From: Paramecium octaurelia
Lineage: Eukaryota > Ciliophora > Oligohymenophorea > Peniculida > Parameciidae
DNA length: 64,000 bases
Direction: 5' to 3'
NCBI GenBank assembly: GCA_905182995.1
Contig: CAJJDP010000106.1
Span: 194,036 to 258,035, forward strand
Under the pieces are notes generated by a model that was not told where the DNA came from, ran no database searches, and saw only the letters and a list, made by a program, of their open reading frames with translations. Position numbers and translations under genes: made by a program. Each line of letters starts with the position of its first letter. Within the stretch, counting starts at the first letter, position 1. Below are positions 38,150-49,889 of this stretch, in pieces.

Positions 38150-39348
38150 TCATTGGACTGGACATTATTGAACTCTCCCTTTATATCTTTCATTTTCTAG
38201 ACATTCAAAGCAAATAGCGAAATCACATTCTGTACAATCAGCACCTCCTGGTTATTTCATTTATGACGAGGTTTTATCACAAACAGTGCATTTCAAACCC
38301 ATAATCTTTTTCGTTACCTTATGTCTTGCAGGACAGAGTACTGAATTTTCATGAGGATTCTTTGTTAACTCAGGCTCCTAACACTTTAAGCAAACAAAAA
38401 AGCAACATATGGGACAACAATATCTACAATTTACCTAAGTTCTTTGACATTTAAAACACTTCTTGGTCTTTTCTTCTCCATTGGGATTCATCCAATATTA
38501 GATCAAGTGATTTTTACTACATTGAAATTGTCGTGATTCTACCAATTTCCCTTATGTTAAGAATGGTCCTTGTTATTATTGTTGTTATGTTGATTCTATA
38601 ACTTATTTAAATTATTATTCTTAGTTTTTTAATAACTATGTCAAATCTGTCATCTATTTCCTTATTTCATTATTCTCTTGTATTATCCCCTTGATTTACT
38701 ACTTTACACTCTACAATTCATTAGTTTCTTTGCTTGCATGATTTTTTAAATCCTTAATTGAATATTCTGAGCTTTCTTTATATTCATAGAATTTTTCTGT
38801 AATCTTTTCGAATTGCTATTTGAGTTCCAAAAAACAATTATGAGTTTGAAATTTAACCAACTTGATATCTTCCTTACAAATATTGCATTACTTTGTTGCA
38901 AACTATTAACAAGTTTGTTCCTTAAAAATAGATATCACATTTACATGTTATTTTTATTTCAATTAAGGTCCACTCCATCCACAAGGACATTTAACATTCT
39001 TAAATTAACATTCCTCAGCATGTCGAAGCACATCATTCATTAAAATCGGAGCCTTACAACCCTGAGCATCATTTTTGCAAGAGAATGTCAATTTTGAGAG
39101 TTCTTCTCTAATCAGTCTATGAGGCTGCTTAACCTTGAACTCCCCTTTACAATCAGGACACCTAACAATATTGATACATATTTATACTAATCCTTTTTAC
39201 GCTACCAAAGTTTTGCACAATCTTCACAATAGAGTTACTCGCATATTTAACATTCAACAGCATTTATGGCAACATATGTACAAATTTTACAACATAAATT
39301 TTGGCTTATTTCCTTGATGGGAATAAAATGCTATCTTATTGATTCCAT
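38150..39348 (-). CDS. RING/TRAF-type zinc-finger coiled-coil protein
   Basis: A 382-residue protein resembling TRAF ubiquitin ligases. The N-terminal CCKICTYVAINAVEC...CEQLYCEDC is RING-like with CX2C spacing, then CPDCKGEF. TRAF-type fingers follow (SCKNDAQGC, HAEECQFKNVKCPC). A Gln-rich coiled coil spans about 190-280. The C-terminus is a second Cys-rich block with repeated CX2C pairs (CRYCCPICCFFVCLKC; CTECDFAICFEC). Introns: 39187..39162 (26 nt) and probably 38944..38921 (24 nt). The second is a multiple of three without an in-frame TGA, so retention would also leave an open frame. It ends 39 bp from the convergent IP3 receptor gene. Confidence 0.87.
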
Positions 39349-39605
39349 CAATAATAAATATTATTTAATAGAAACTAGTAATTAAAGCTACTCAATAAAT
39401 AACCTATAAATCTATTAATTTGAGTTTACTTTTATTTGTGTCTATACAATAACTAAACAATCTCGCCTTACAAGAATAATATTTAAATATAATAGCATAA
39501 TAATTATACCAGCAATATATATCAATAATTGAATACGACAATGTCTTCCATAATAATATTTGATTTTTATCATTTATAGAATAATTTTATTAAAATAAAA
39601 GTTTG

Positions 39606-39899
39606 ATGAGTTTATCCGAAGAAGATTCTTTCAAAGATTTGCTCCTAAAATAATAAGAAATAATTGATTAGCAAGACCTTTAGATTCGATTAAAAAACCA
39701 AGAAATAATCACTCTTTATTAATAAATATAGGATTGTCAGAACAGATTAGTTGAGACTTAGGAAATGGTCTTGTAAATAGCTACTCAGGTGGATGACATC
39801 AAAGAATCAAACATAGAAAAATAGGAAAAGTATAGAAAGGAATTTCTATCATTTCCAAAAAGGCAAAAAGGAAATAAAAAGTTCATTAGCATCGTTTGA
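39606..39899 (+). CDS. Small coiled-coil protein
   Basis: A 97-residue continuous frame with a heptad-like pattern over residues 10-75 (KQQEIIDQQDLQIRLKNQE) and a basic C-terminus (FPKRQKGNKKF). No membrane segment or known domain was recognised. It lies about 110 bp upstream of the orphan helicase fragment on the same strand. I found no splice that joins the two. Confidence 0.65.
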
Positions 39900-40010
39900 A
39901 TGTTTTTTTGTTCATTCTTAATTCTAGCTTTTAACTATATATATATATACATAAAATAGCTTCAATTATTAATTACATGTAAAGTTGGATGATTCTGATT
40001 GAGAGACAGA

Positions 40011-40265
40011 ATGTAACATTTGTAGGGTTTCTTTGAGAATATCAATGAAATATGGATTAACCCTTCTTCTGTTTTATTCCAAGAAAAACCAGAATGGGTT
40101 ATATAACATGAATTAGTGTTAATTACAAAAGAATATATGAGAAATGTATGTGAAATCAAACCAGAATAGCTTTATGATATAACACCTCATTATTTTTCTG
40201 AAGATTCTTTTAAATCAAATCAAAAAACCTTGCCTAATGCAAAAATTGATTATAATAAATTTTGA
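40011..40265 (+). pseudogene. Orphan C-terminal OB-fold fragment of a DEAH-box RNA helicase
   Basis: An 84-codon frame whose core, NPSSVLFQEKPEWVIQHEL followed by LITKEYMRNV, is the hallmark C-terminal segment of Prp2/Prp22/DHX15-type spliceosomal helicases. The full protein is normally over 700 residues, with RecA, winged-helix and ratchet domains upstream. None of these is present here: upstream is a TGA-containing AT-rich stretch and then the coiled-coil gene. A start at 40011 is possible, so it could be a tiny expressed gene, but a broken gene relic is the simpler reading. The similarity is strong and specific. Confidence 0.8.
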
Positions 40266-40276
40266 TAATTATATCC

Positions 40277-41071
40277 TCATTTTTATTTTACCTTTTTATC
40301 TTTTTTCACTCTCTTCACTGGCCCTTAGGTATGCTATTACACAAATCTCAAGCCTATTAAATAAATAATAAAGTAGACCTAAAAATAAAATAACACTGAA
40401 GAGTGAAATCAAACCAACAAAGATAATAGCCTGAGTGGTACTTGATAACTTAGCCAAATCAACTCCAAATAGTTTATAGCCTTATGGTTATTGTCTTCTT
40501 CTTGGATCCACCTCTTCATCATCATCATCGTCATAGCCTTATTCTTATTTATATTTTTTTTATTATTCTTGCATGTTTTTATCGAATTTCTAGAGTAATT
40601 ATAATGAATACCTCTATCTCAATTGATAATATCTTTTCTTAATCTGTCAAAGTGAAATCATCCTCCAAACTCAAATCAGTCATCATGAAAACATCCTAGA
40701 AATCCTAATATTTAAATGTTTATTGTCTCAACTAATTAAATAGATCAGCCAATTGTTAGTATTAGATTTTTTGGATGCACTACATCACTAATTAAGCTTA
40801 TAATTTTTCATATGCATTTCTTTTGTCTTATTCATTAGTAATCTATTTGAACAAGGACATCAATTCTTGACTTCTTTCTTGAAGGTGGTATTTTGTCAAA
40901 ATAATACACCCGTATTGTTATTGCTAATAATAATTTTGTTATTCTATCAATTGATGATTTATTCATACAATCCTATTATTAGAATTAAGCTTCTGAGTCT
41001 TCTTCGCTCAATTCATCTTCTTGGGCTCTGAATTATGCAATACTTAAGGCAACCAACAGTAATTTCCACAT
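40277..41071 (-). CDS. Type I ER membrane protein with KxKxx tail
   Basis: A 239-residue protein. The N-terminus MWKLLLVALSIAQFRAQ is a signal peptide. A Gln-rich helical luminal region follows, then an Asp-rich tract and one TM helix near residue 205 (AIIFVGLISLFSVILFLG). The cytosolic tail ends KVKQK, fitting the KxKxx COPI retrieval signal. Introns: 40907..40874 (34 nt; the acceptor could be 3 nt further on), 40611..40590 (22 nt) and 40342..40324 (19 nt). The 19-nt intron decides the retrieval tail. No family was recognised. It would recycle between ER and Golgi if the signal works. Confidence 0.78.
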
Positions 41072-41139
41072 TAAAAATTAATATGTGATATTAAATTTTA
41101 TACAGAATTCTCAAAAATAAGTTAATTATATTAAAGTCA

Positions 41140-41800
41140 TCATAATAATTACTATAATAGTTCTTTTATATCTTCCTTAACCCTCTTACCAAATTAGGGG
41201 CACTCCTCAATGTGTTTTTGAATCATGGAAAATAAGAATTTACTATCTATTTTTTTCTTTTTTATCAAGGTTTCAAGTTGCTACAATAGTTTTCTAAGTG
41301 TTTATTAGTTATTAATACTCATTAAATTATTTTTAAATATCCAATGTTGATTGTCTACACTTCAATTTCTCTTAGATATTTTTTTATTCTGGATTATCTT
41401 ATGATATAGATGAAATCTATCTTACTTGTTTCTCAGGCTTATCCAAACATTCTCTTATTAAAAACATCTAATTCTAATCATATTATTATTATTTTTATCT
41501 TGAATTTTCTTAAATTAACACACTATTTTAATTCCTATTTTCATTTTCTCTCTTTAAATTCTAAGAACTTCTCAACTCTGACATAATATTTTTGAACTCA
41601 TTTCTCTTATTGGCTGATGAAGATTTGACCCCCATTTTTGTATTTTGAAATTTGAACTCATCTCTTAATTACCCACAATCTACTTCATGTTTTCCAATAA
41701 ATATATCGGAATATTTAGTTGGTTCTTATGTCTTACTATTTGAAATGTATTTGTTATATTTGCTTAGTAATTCCTTCTCCTAATGGTTTAATAATTCCAT
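41140..41800 (-). CDS. Hydrophilic Gln/Asn-rich coiled-coil protein
   Basis: A 210-residue protein with one 28-nt intron (41284..41257). It opens MELLNHQEKELLSKY and is mostly charged, with Gln runs and predicted coiled-coil segments (ECLDKPEKQ; ILDIQKQFNEYQQLI type). It has no membrane segment or signal. The C-terminal exon contains HIEECPQFGKR. No family was recognised. Support comes from the length match, the intron and the composition. Confidence 0.7.
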
Positions 41801-41876
41801 TTTTGATTGTTATTTAATTAAAAATTAATATATATCATTATAAAATAATCAAATTATCTACATATAATGAAAATGT

Positions 41877-43168
41877 TCACACGAGTGATCTATTGAAAGT
41901 TGTTAATTTCTCTACCCCTTTGATTAATTCAACTTGTTGAATGGGTGTCAATTATTGAGTAAATTGATTGACATTCTCCTCCACCTCTTATTGTATCGAT
42001 TTCAATTTTTTCATTTCTGTATTAAACTTTAATAATAATCTACGTATAATGAATGTGAATACTATTGTGATGTCTTTCTATGATTTAATAGTTTGTCAAT
42101 AATGGGGAGTACTTTATAAATTAAATTCTCATCATCCAATTTAGTTTGTTTTTTGACAATTTCTACATAGTTATTGAATTCATCATCATCTAAATGATGT
42201 AAGATACAATAATACAGTTTTTATGATCAGTATTGAAACTAATCAATTGCAACCCGTAGTTTCCTTTTAAGAAATTTCTTTGAATATTCTTAACCGCATA
42301 TTTTAAATAGTCTCTCCTTTTGATTCCACATGTTCCATATCTCATCTAATTGTTAATAGAGACTAATACCAAGTACGAATCTAAAATAAGTTAGGCTTAA
42401 TCGGGTTGTTTGCATTGTGTAATTTGATCGATGGCATTTGAATTAGCAATGATCATGCTATTTAGAATGGGATGGGAGGCAAGTAATTAAGTCAAATACT
42501 CAAATGATTATCTGGTTGTTTTTTTATATTCCTATATTTTTTAATCTAGATCGGAGACCTAATTGATAAGGGGGGGAGAGTATTACTTTTTTCTCCAATA
42601 ACTTCAAATACACCTTCTTTCTTAATCGGGAATTCTTGGCACTCTATCTTAAGCGCTTGTTCTTTGACTCAGCACTCAATAAATCATTTGCAGATCCTAA
42701 AAGTCCAGCCAAACCAAATTTCTATTCTTTGGATACTTCTTCTGATGAACTCTCTCCTTGTAGATCTTCCTGCAATTCTTCATCCAAGAGTTTCTCACCT
42801 TCTACACTGAGCAAAGAGGTAATCTTCTTAATGTATGCGTTCTTGACATTACCTTTAATTTCCTGTAATTGAGGGGTTTGTTCTTTTAAACTAGCATTGG
42901 ATTGAATTCTCTAAAGTGTTGACTTGGTTTTCTTGATCTTTTTGCTCTCTTGAGTGATTTATTAATTTATAAAGGGATTCTGGAGAACGCTCTATGTGAT
43001 CAGACTTTGCAAATTCAGCATTCTCTGCTATTCATGCAATTGTTAGAGCAGACGAGCATTTTGTGCCACCAATTAATCCTAAGTGAGAGCTTGTTGAAGG
43101 TAGGGAATGGTTGATTAATTATTTAAGGTTTGTATTAATTAATCTAATTCTTCCGCTGGTTATTACAT
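41877..43168 (-). CDS. bZIP transcription factor
   Basis: A 404-residue protein. At about residues 170-215 is a basic region plus leucine zipper: RLRQSAKNSRLRKKVYLK, with the NxxSAxxSRxRKK-type DNA-contact pattern, then hydrophobic heptads (LLEKKV, LDQKI). The N-terminus is Gln-rich (PYLQQAL; LLQQLHEQQ). The C-terminal 190 residues are helical and of unknown fold (YGTCGIKRRDYLKY). Introns: 42586..42559 (28 nt, inside the zipper), 42215..42190 and 42062..42040. A nuclear DNA-binding role is inferred from the basic region. bZIP factors are few in ciliates as far as I recall. Confidence 0.82.
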
Positions 43169-43497
43169 ATATATATTTATTATTTATCATAGCCAACCCC
43201 ATTATATTCTTTGATTGTCTGTCATCATTAATAAATAATATTGCATTTAATAGCAAAATAGTATGAACTATTAATTTTGTAGCTTTTTCTCTTGTGATTT
43301 TGCATAAATGATACAGAGTTCGAGAATTAATTTAAAATTAGAAATGAGTTATGAATTTGAGATGACTGATGAGTCTCCATAGTGCATGGCAGATCAGTGC
43401 TAAATTGTAAATATTAGTGAAATAAAATTGAAATAATAGAATGAAATGAGTTATGATTCACTTGAAGCAAAAGCAGAAAACTAAACACAATAAAAGA
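43169..43497. other. Intergenic spacer
   Basis: About 330 bp between the bZIP start and the stop of the two-TM protein. A plus-strand ATG at about 43310 opens about 45 codons of fair composition but meets a TGA without a usable splice. I do not call a gene here. Confidence 0.45.
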
Positions 43498-44098
43498 TCA
43501 AAGTTTGTTGTAGCGAGCGTATGTAAGGATAGAGTACAAAAGGGAGATGACAAGCATTACAACTATGATAATCAAGTAAGACGTGGGTACAAAGTCGAAC
43601 TGTGCCATCAATCTAACTGCTGCCTCATTAAAAAATTAGATTACTAAAACTGTAGTTTGTATTACTAGTCAAGTTGTATTGAGTATTGATATACAAACAC
43701 TCATAAATTGTGAACTCCTCAATCTCCTTTCCATCTAAATACAGTTACACATCAAGCAGCAGAATATCAGACTTCGAAAACATTTGTATGCTTATTGGGG
43801 GATCCCATGTTTCCTCCATCTTAATTATTCCTCCTCTATCAGAGACTTCTATTTCGATAAAATCTGCCTATAATAAAATGGATGGAATCATTAGGGCCAA
43901 AAAGAAGAATGCTATGAGCTATTATGCTATCAATATACACAGTAATATATGCAATATTATTCGTCTCCGAAATATCTAGAAGTACTCCTATAAACTCTCT
44001 ACAAATGGATCTTTTTTCATTTGCTCCTTCTCATGTAGGAAGTACTTTTATTTGATTGGTTGAAATTCCCCTTCTATTTACCCTTGATGTTCTTTCAT
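43498..44098 (-). CDS. Two-TM protein of unknown family
   Basis: A 192-residue protein with a cytosolic N-terminus, TM1 at about 53-78 (HILLCILIAQQLIAFFFLAL), an extracytoplasmic domain of about 80 residues (IEVSDRGGIIKMEETWD) and TM2 near the C-terminus (YLIIIVVMLVISLLYSIL), ending ARYNKL. One 22-nt intron (43665..43644) joins the domain to TM2 in frame. The topology, with both ends cytosolic and one loop, is clear. The layout resembles small tetra-domain ciliary membrane proteins, but I recognise no family motif. Confidence 0.8.
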
Positions 44099-44125
44099 TA
44101 ATTATTATAATTTAATTATATAAAT

Positions 44126-44460
44126 ATGTCCAACCACCGAATAACAATTGGTTATAACTCGCAAAGACAATTTGTGTTCAATCTTTCCTCCGAAGAACCA
44201 TCAACAATATAGATCTGTTCTCAAGTATCATTAATGATTCCATCATCTCGAATAAAAATACAACTAGAGGACAAATGAATAAAATTAAACGTACATATTT
44301 GATGAATTGAATGAAAAATAATCCAAATGGAGATTCAAATTAAATGACGAAGAAATATAGAGGGTCAACACTCTTTGAAGCTCAAACCAAAAAAACTGCA
44401 ACCCTACAAAAATATAATTATTCAAAATATGATAGCAGACTTCAAAAGTAAGGACTTTGA
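44126..44460 (+). CDS. Small hydrophilic protein, exon structure unsettled
   Basis: From the ATG at 44126 a clean start (MSNHRITIGYNSQRQFVF) leads to coding-like blocks in two other frames (FDELNEKQSKWRF; GSTLFEAQTKKTAT), with a possible end TGA at 44458. A 43-nt GT...AG interval could connect the first two, but I found no second intron that connects the third. The locus is probably real and broken or mis-modelled by me. It is convergent with the CXC gene, which ends at 44569. Confidence 0.4.
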
Positions 44461-44568
44461 TGTAACATCAATACCAATTTAAAGGGAGTATTTATTAATT
44501 ATAGAATACATATGTGTTTTATATTTGCACAGTGAAAACTTTTCAATTTCAATGATAAAATTGAAATG

Positions 44569-45463
44569 TCAAAATTGAACTGATGTTTTTTTCTTTATCT
44601 TTTTGTTAACCTAATTACTTTATTAATTATTTTTCTATTTCTTTTAAGGTTATCTTTTGTTTTCACATTCTGTACACTAACAATGCGATGTACACTTTTT
44701 TCCCCTTATAAAACATTCACAATAACCTTTTACACATTTTGTCTTTTTGCACTTACATCCCCACACTTATTTAGTATCAAAAGAATCCAAATCATGATGT
44801 GAGGCTCTCTATTCTTTCATCTTAATTTGTTCAACTGCCTTCAACACATCCTCTTCATGTTACCCATCATTATAACAATCATTGCACTTACATTCACTCA
44901 TGCATTGACGTCTATTATGGAAACATGAACAATATAATTATAAACAATGAGTCTTTGTGCAATGACAAGGTTTCATTTCATCCTATTCCTCAGGAGAATT
45001 ATCCACATTATAATTTGCTTTATTTACTTTTCTTCTTGTTTAAATCTATAGTATATTTTATACTTCCTAGATTTCCAACTACTTTATTTCCTAGACATTC
45101 AACTACTTTATTTCCTATGCGTCTTATTTGATTTGATTTTCTTATTTCTATTGTGGAGAATACTTGGTGGGACTCAGAGCTTCCAATGACATTTGCTTTT
45201 TGTAATAACCTTGATTTTCTTCAAGGGACATTTACGAACTATTCAAATCATGCTAATCAATACACAAATAGGGTTAGTCTGGGCACAGGAACGTCTCCTA
45301 TTAATTCAGAAGATGACAATTAACTCTATGTTTGTGCTTGCAAAAATTCTTATTTCTTGTCCTCCCTTTATTCATTATCCTTGGGTACAAATAAATCTTC
45401 ATCTTTTGACGAACCATTAGACGATGAAATAAACATCCCATTTCGACTATCTTTATTAATCAT
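44569..45463 (-). CDS. CXC (Tesmin/TSO1-like, LIN54-type) DNA-binding protein
   Basis: A 289-residue protein with two cysteine-rich CXC halves. The first is CHCTKTHCLQLYCSCF ending CKCNDC; the second is CKCKKTKCVKGYCECF ending CQCTEC. They are joined by a helical linker and form the classic twin CXC domain of Tesmin/TSO1/LIN54, which contacts DNA through the conserved Tyr. Upstream is a Gln-rich region with a short tandem repeat (QEIKQLNVQEIKQLEIQ). The C-terminus is basic. One 25-nt intron (45263..45239) gives an exact multiple of three. A nuclear cell-cycle gene regulator is the likely role by family. Confidence 0.92.
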
Positions 45464-45756
45464 TCTTAAATTTAAATAAAAAAAAAATAATATTTTACTA
45501 TTTTTATAGAACAATCCTAAAACATACTCAAATCTCGACTCCACTCAAAAAGCCTTTATTTTTAAATCCCTAAATTTCTATTTATTCTAATTTTCAAATC
45601 GCTCTTCAATTAACACACTCGATTTCTGAAATTAATTTCTCATTTCAATTGATAATCTTATTATGTATCTTATTATTTTCGATAATTTAATTAAAACTTT
45701 AGATATGGAAATTACATTTTATAGAAAACCTAAAAAAATATTATTAATTAAGACAT

Positions 45757-46841
45757 ATGCAATAAGTGGAAACTCAATATTGCTATTATAGTAATTTCAA
45801 CTTATTCGAGAGCACATCTCAATTATTGAAGAAAGACAAGTTTGTTAAATCGTTGTTGCAAACCTTGGGAGAAGAGTGGCGAATATATGCTGGACGAGCA
45901 ATCACTATAGAATTGGATGGATAAATAAATTATTTGGCATGGTAATTTTGTTTTGAAAATTTACTCTTCGCCTGGTTGGAGAACGAAGACTCACAATATG
46001 AAGAATTTTACAATTAATCAATTCAACGCATAAGTCCTTATAATATTGGTATTAAACAAATAAATTTAAATTAGATGTTGTTTATTTTAGGCCTGTGTTC
46101 GATGGCTTCTTTTATTCTGCTCAACAATTGTGGCAAAAGATGAGATTGAGTAGACCACCTTCCCAAGAGTCTTTCAAGTCCCTAGATCAGATTAAGTAGG
46201 AGGATATCAAATCAATGTCCAATATTCTGAAACCTTTGGTAATTGTAAGCGAAAGGATTATCAATTATTTCCGAAAGGAAGAACAAGCTTAGCCCTAAAC
46301 AGTCGAGTATCCACAATACCAATAGTCGAGTTGGAAACAAATCTCTAAATTAACAGAAGACTCTCTGCCACTTGATTTAGTTGAGAATGCATACATTTAT
46401 GTTAGTTAATTCATCCAGAAAACCTACAAGAATTGCCAAGTAGCAAAATCATTCATTGTTAATATCATTGAGTTAAATCATGATGTATTGAGCAAATTCT
46501 AGATTTCAAATTAGTAAATTAAAATCAGAATTATGTAACCATCTTGTTTAATGTACGATAATTTGTTATCAATTTGGACTTTGGCAAATTCAGGGGTTTA
46601 ACCTTAATATTTCGATTTAATAGGCAGGGCAAAATCCTTATTGGGAAACAATTGGAAAGATAATTATTAGTAGCCTGTTGAAGTATTTTTTTAGTTGATG
46701 GGCAAATTGTATGGAAACATTATTCTAAATCCATAAATAAAATCAGAAGACCAATTAAACCATTTGTTGAAGAATATGAGAATTTAAATGGCCTAATTGT
46801 GGGAACAAGAAATAGTTAATTCAACATTAGAAAAATAATGA
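45757..46841 (+). CDS. Unknown helical protein, 352 residues
   Basis: One 26-nt intron (46049..46074) gives an exact codon count. The N-terminal third is aromatic-rich and globular (EEWRIYAGRAITIELDG; YNIGDVVYFRPVFDGFF). The rest is mainly helical, with a Gln-rich linker near 170 and LNHLLKNMRIQMAQLWEQ at the end. No signal, TM or known motif was seen. It ends 49 bp before the COG5 start on the same strand. It could be a second tethering or transport component, but that is only neighbourhood inference. Confidence 0.75.
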
Positions 46842-46890
46842 TTAATATATTATTGTGTATAACATGTGAAATATTAAATTTAATTGATAA

Positions 46891-48644
46891 ATGATTGATC
46901 CTCAATTGATGGAAAAGTGGAAAACAGAGCTTTTCTAAGATCAAGCACTCAACAAACTCTTTGATTAACACTTAACATTGGAGGAGTTTGTCCTATTAAT
47001 CCTCAAGAATTGTATTATCTTAATTCCATTAAAATAGATAACATGGTTTAATTGGGAGACATATTTTAGAAGTTGACTTCGATTAATCAATCTATTTCTA
47101 TGTAGTTGGATCACTACATTAAAAACAATTACGAATTGTTAATAGAAGATCTTAAGGATGTAATATAGACAAATATTGCTAGAAATCTTAACAATGTGAC
47201 AATGATGTCATTATTGAAGCTTTGTAGAAGATTAAATTTATACAGTAAAGACTCCAAGACAATTATGTTACTAAATACAATAAAATTATAAAACTATTGC
47301 CAATCAAGTAAAATAGCGAATTAGCTTTGCAAATGTGTAAACAACTACAAAAGTTTAGTGTGCAATTAAAATTGCTGAGATCCTTAGCTCAATAATAAAA
47401 TAATAGTATCAACATAACAGATGCTCAGAGAGTGGCTAATGCTTTATTTGAAATAGATAGATTGCCTATTAAACAATTTCAATTTTACAAGAACAACCAG
47501 ACTTACATTAAATAGGTTGAAGAAACCTTATAGATTAAAGTAACTAGAAAGTTTGAGGATTCACTCTCAGCAAAGAGTGTGCCAGATTTAACACAATGTT
47601 TGGGAATATTTTATAGTCTTGGTAGATTATCTGAAATACTTGAACTCAAATGTAATTAAGTATTAAAATAAATAAGTGAACAATATAAGATATTATTCTC
47701 AAATTCTAAATCCTTTTTACCTGACTATAGAAATCAAATAAAAAATGAATTAAATTAGATGATTCTAATTTGGTTAATCTATCAAGCTATGAATTAAAGT
47801 AATATAATATCTCTATTTCAGCTGATCAATATCACTTAATCACATACTAAGAGGAACTCAAAGATTAATTCCCACACTTATTTTTGATGGTATGGAAAAA
47901 ATATACAGATGTCATCCAACAGTCAATCCAAATTATTATCGATAACAAGTAGAAGTATGAGTCTACTTACAACAATTTGGTCCATTTTTATCCCATCATC
48001 AAAGATATCTACTATGACTAATTAATTATGTTTAGTGAACAAATAGTAAGCATTCATATCAATCTATTTAGCTTATCTTTCCCTCATCAATACTATTAAG
48101 TCTTAATTAAAATGAAATCTAGGGACAATTGATGTCTTCCTTGAATGTTTTGAGACCTTTGCATCAAATGCAATTCATACTGTTGTTGAAGGAACAAATC
48201 ACAAATCTTGCTAATGATGTATATGTTTAGGAGAAAGGACAGCCCTATGTTGAGAAAGTAAACTTATCATTTTATATTCAGGCTTTGAATGCTTTGACTT
48301 CATTCATTGACTTTGTTAAATTAGAATTTGAGTAGATTAAATATGATGGACAATCATTTAAATTTATGACTTAAAAGTTACTTCATGAATACAATTCTTT
48401 GATTGAATCTTTCCAAGGAATGACTTATACCAATGAATGTTTAGCTGTCTTATCTGTTTCAATGCCCTACTTCTGGAAATAACTTTTAGATCATCCCTTA
48501 AATCATGAACTTGAAATGTCAGAATTATTGGTTAAAAAAGAAGGACTTAAGTAAATAGATTCAAATTTATAAATCTTATTTGATTAATATTTACAAAGAC
48601 GCAAAATTACATAAGATTTGATTAATGCCTTATTAAAAAATTGA
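46891..48644 (+). CDS. Conserved oligomeric Golgi complex subunit 5
   Basis: COG5 belongs to the COG tethering complex for retrograde vesicles at the Golgi. The N-terminal half follows the family closely. A helix equivalent to the region around KLNEGISLL is followed by EALQKIKFIQQRLQDNY, an RVANALFEIDRL segment, and QCLGIFYSLGRLSEILE, equivalent to the conserved YNLG motif. Introns: 47012..47037, 47160..47182, 47799..47821 and 48046..48071. The spliced length is an exact multiple of three (551 residues). Animal COG5 is about 800 residues, so this version is short at the C-terminus. A link with the Rab1 gene in the window is functional, not positional. Confidence 0.85.
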
Positions 48645-48684
48645 TTTTAATGTATAATACAAATTTAATAAATATTATTTAAAG

Positions 48685-49547
48685 ATGTTAAGGACTATCC
48701 AATCTTTCTCTCTAGATAACGATGTTAAACCAACCTTTTTACCCAAAAAAAAGTCACATTATTATCTAAAATCTTTAATAAAAAATAGAAATTTGAGACC
48801 AAAAAGTCAAGAGGCAGACGATTCTAATTAATAGATAATCAATCAAAAGATAGGCCCATCAAGAAGAAAAAGTTGCTATTGCAATCTGTGTGGTTTCACT
48901 AGTAAAAAACAATAAACATTTATGGATCTTAAGCTAATCAAAAAACCAACAATGATCAAAAAACCACCTATTCATAGTGACAGAAGGAGTACCTATAATC
49001 TACAAAGTGCAAGTAAGAATTACTGATTTATACTCAGATAGAAGTGTTTTTTATAGAAGGAACACTCAAAAAAAAGAGGAAAAGGCAGATCTTCCAAAAT
49101 CACCTGCCTATGATCTCGGAGAATCAAAAAACACTGATTGGTATGTTCGCCAAATTATTAAAAGAAATTCAAGAATTAATGTTCAAAAATTCGTTGATAA
49201 TTCATTTTCAAAGAACTCGTAATAGCAATCATAATCAAACAAAAAAATAAATATCGATGATTTGATGAATGTAAAAAGTCAATAAACTATACATCTTCCT
49301 TATAGTATAAGTATTCTATATCTTGATAATGGAATTAGATAGTCCTAGTGTTAGAATTCGAACTATTGGGGCCTTTGACTAAGATAACACAACTACATCT
49401 CCAAAATGTAAAGACTTTACTAAGTTATCTCCATATCTAAGCTTTCGCTAACTCAATACAAATCTCCTTGCTCCCATCAAATACAAATCTAATATATCTA
49501 TGTCAAGAAAAGCCAAAAAAAATATAGTTTCATATTCCAAAAATTGA
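48685..49547 (+). CDS. Basic protein with RRKSCYC motif (family member 1)
   Basis: A 269-residue Lys/Arg/Ser/Asn-rich protein with one compact Cys motif, RRKSCYCNLCGF (CX1CX2C), at about residue 65. It is otherwise likely disordered, with basic patches (KKPTMIKKPP; RRNTQKK). Introns: 49013..49037 (25 nt) and 49311..49338 (28 nt). A second gene in the window (56545..57347) has the same motif in the same place and an intron at a comparable position. No known domain was recognised. It begins only 40 bp after COG5. Confidence 0.8.
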
Positions 49548-49889
49548 ATAGTTAATTTGTAACTTAATTATTTGATTTCTGTAATAATTATTTGATTTTA
49601 TCTTTAAAGATTCAATATCTGGATATATTAAATCTATTGAAATGTATCTTAAATATTAATTACATATAATTTAACGATTCTATCTGTTTATATATGATAC
49701 TAACTTGAATAATATTTGCTATTCAAGAGAACATGATAATAAATAATATAAATAAAACAAAAATTGGATTAATTAAACTACAATTTTAATTATCATTATA
49801 TCTAAAGATTACTACTTGTTTTATATATTCTTCATTAGTTTATTTTGATAATAATTATATGATATTATGTGAACATTAAATAATCATGA
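49548..49889. other. Intergenic AT-rich spacer
   Basis: About 340 bp between convergent gene ends. It is strongly AT-rich with no coding-like frame and should hold two transcription ends. Confidence 0.6.

Noticed and set aside
43453..43979. Two plus-strand frames of 64 and 89 codons
   Set aside because: They lie opposite the two-TM protein, whose 22-nt intron and two clean membrane helices give a better and complete gene on the minus strand.
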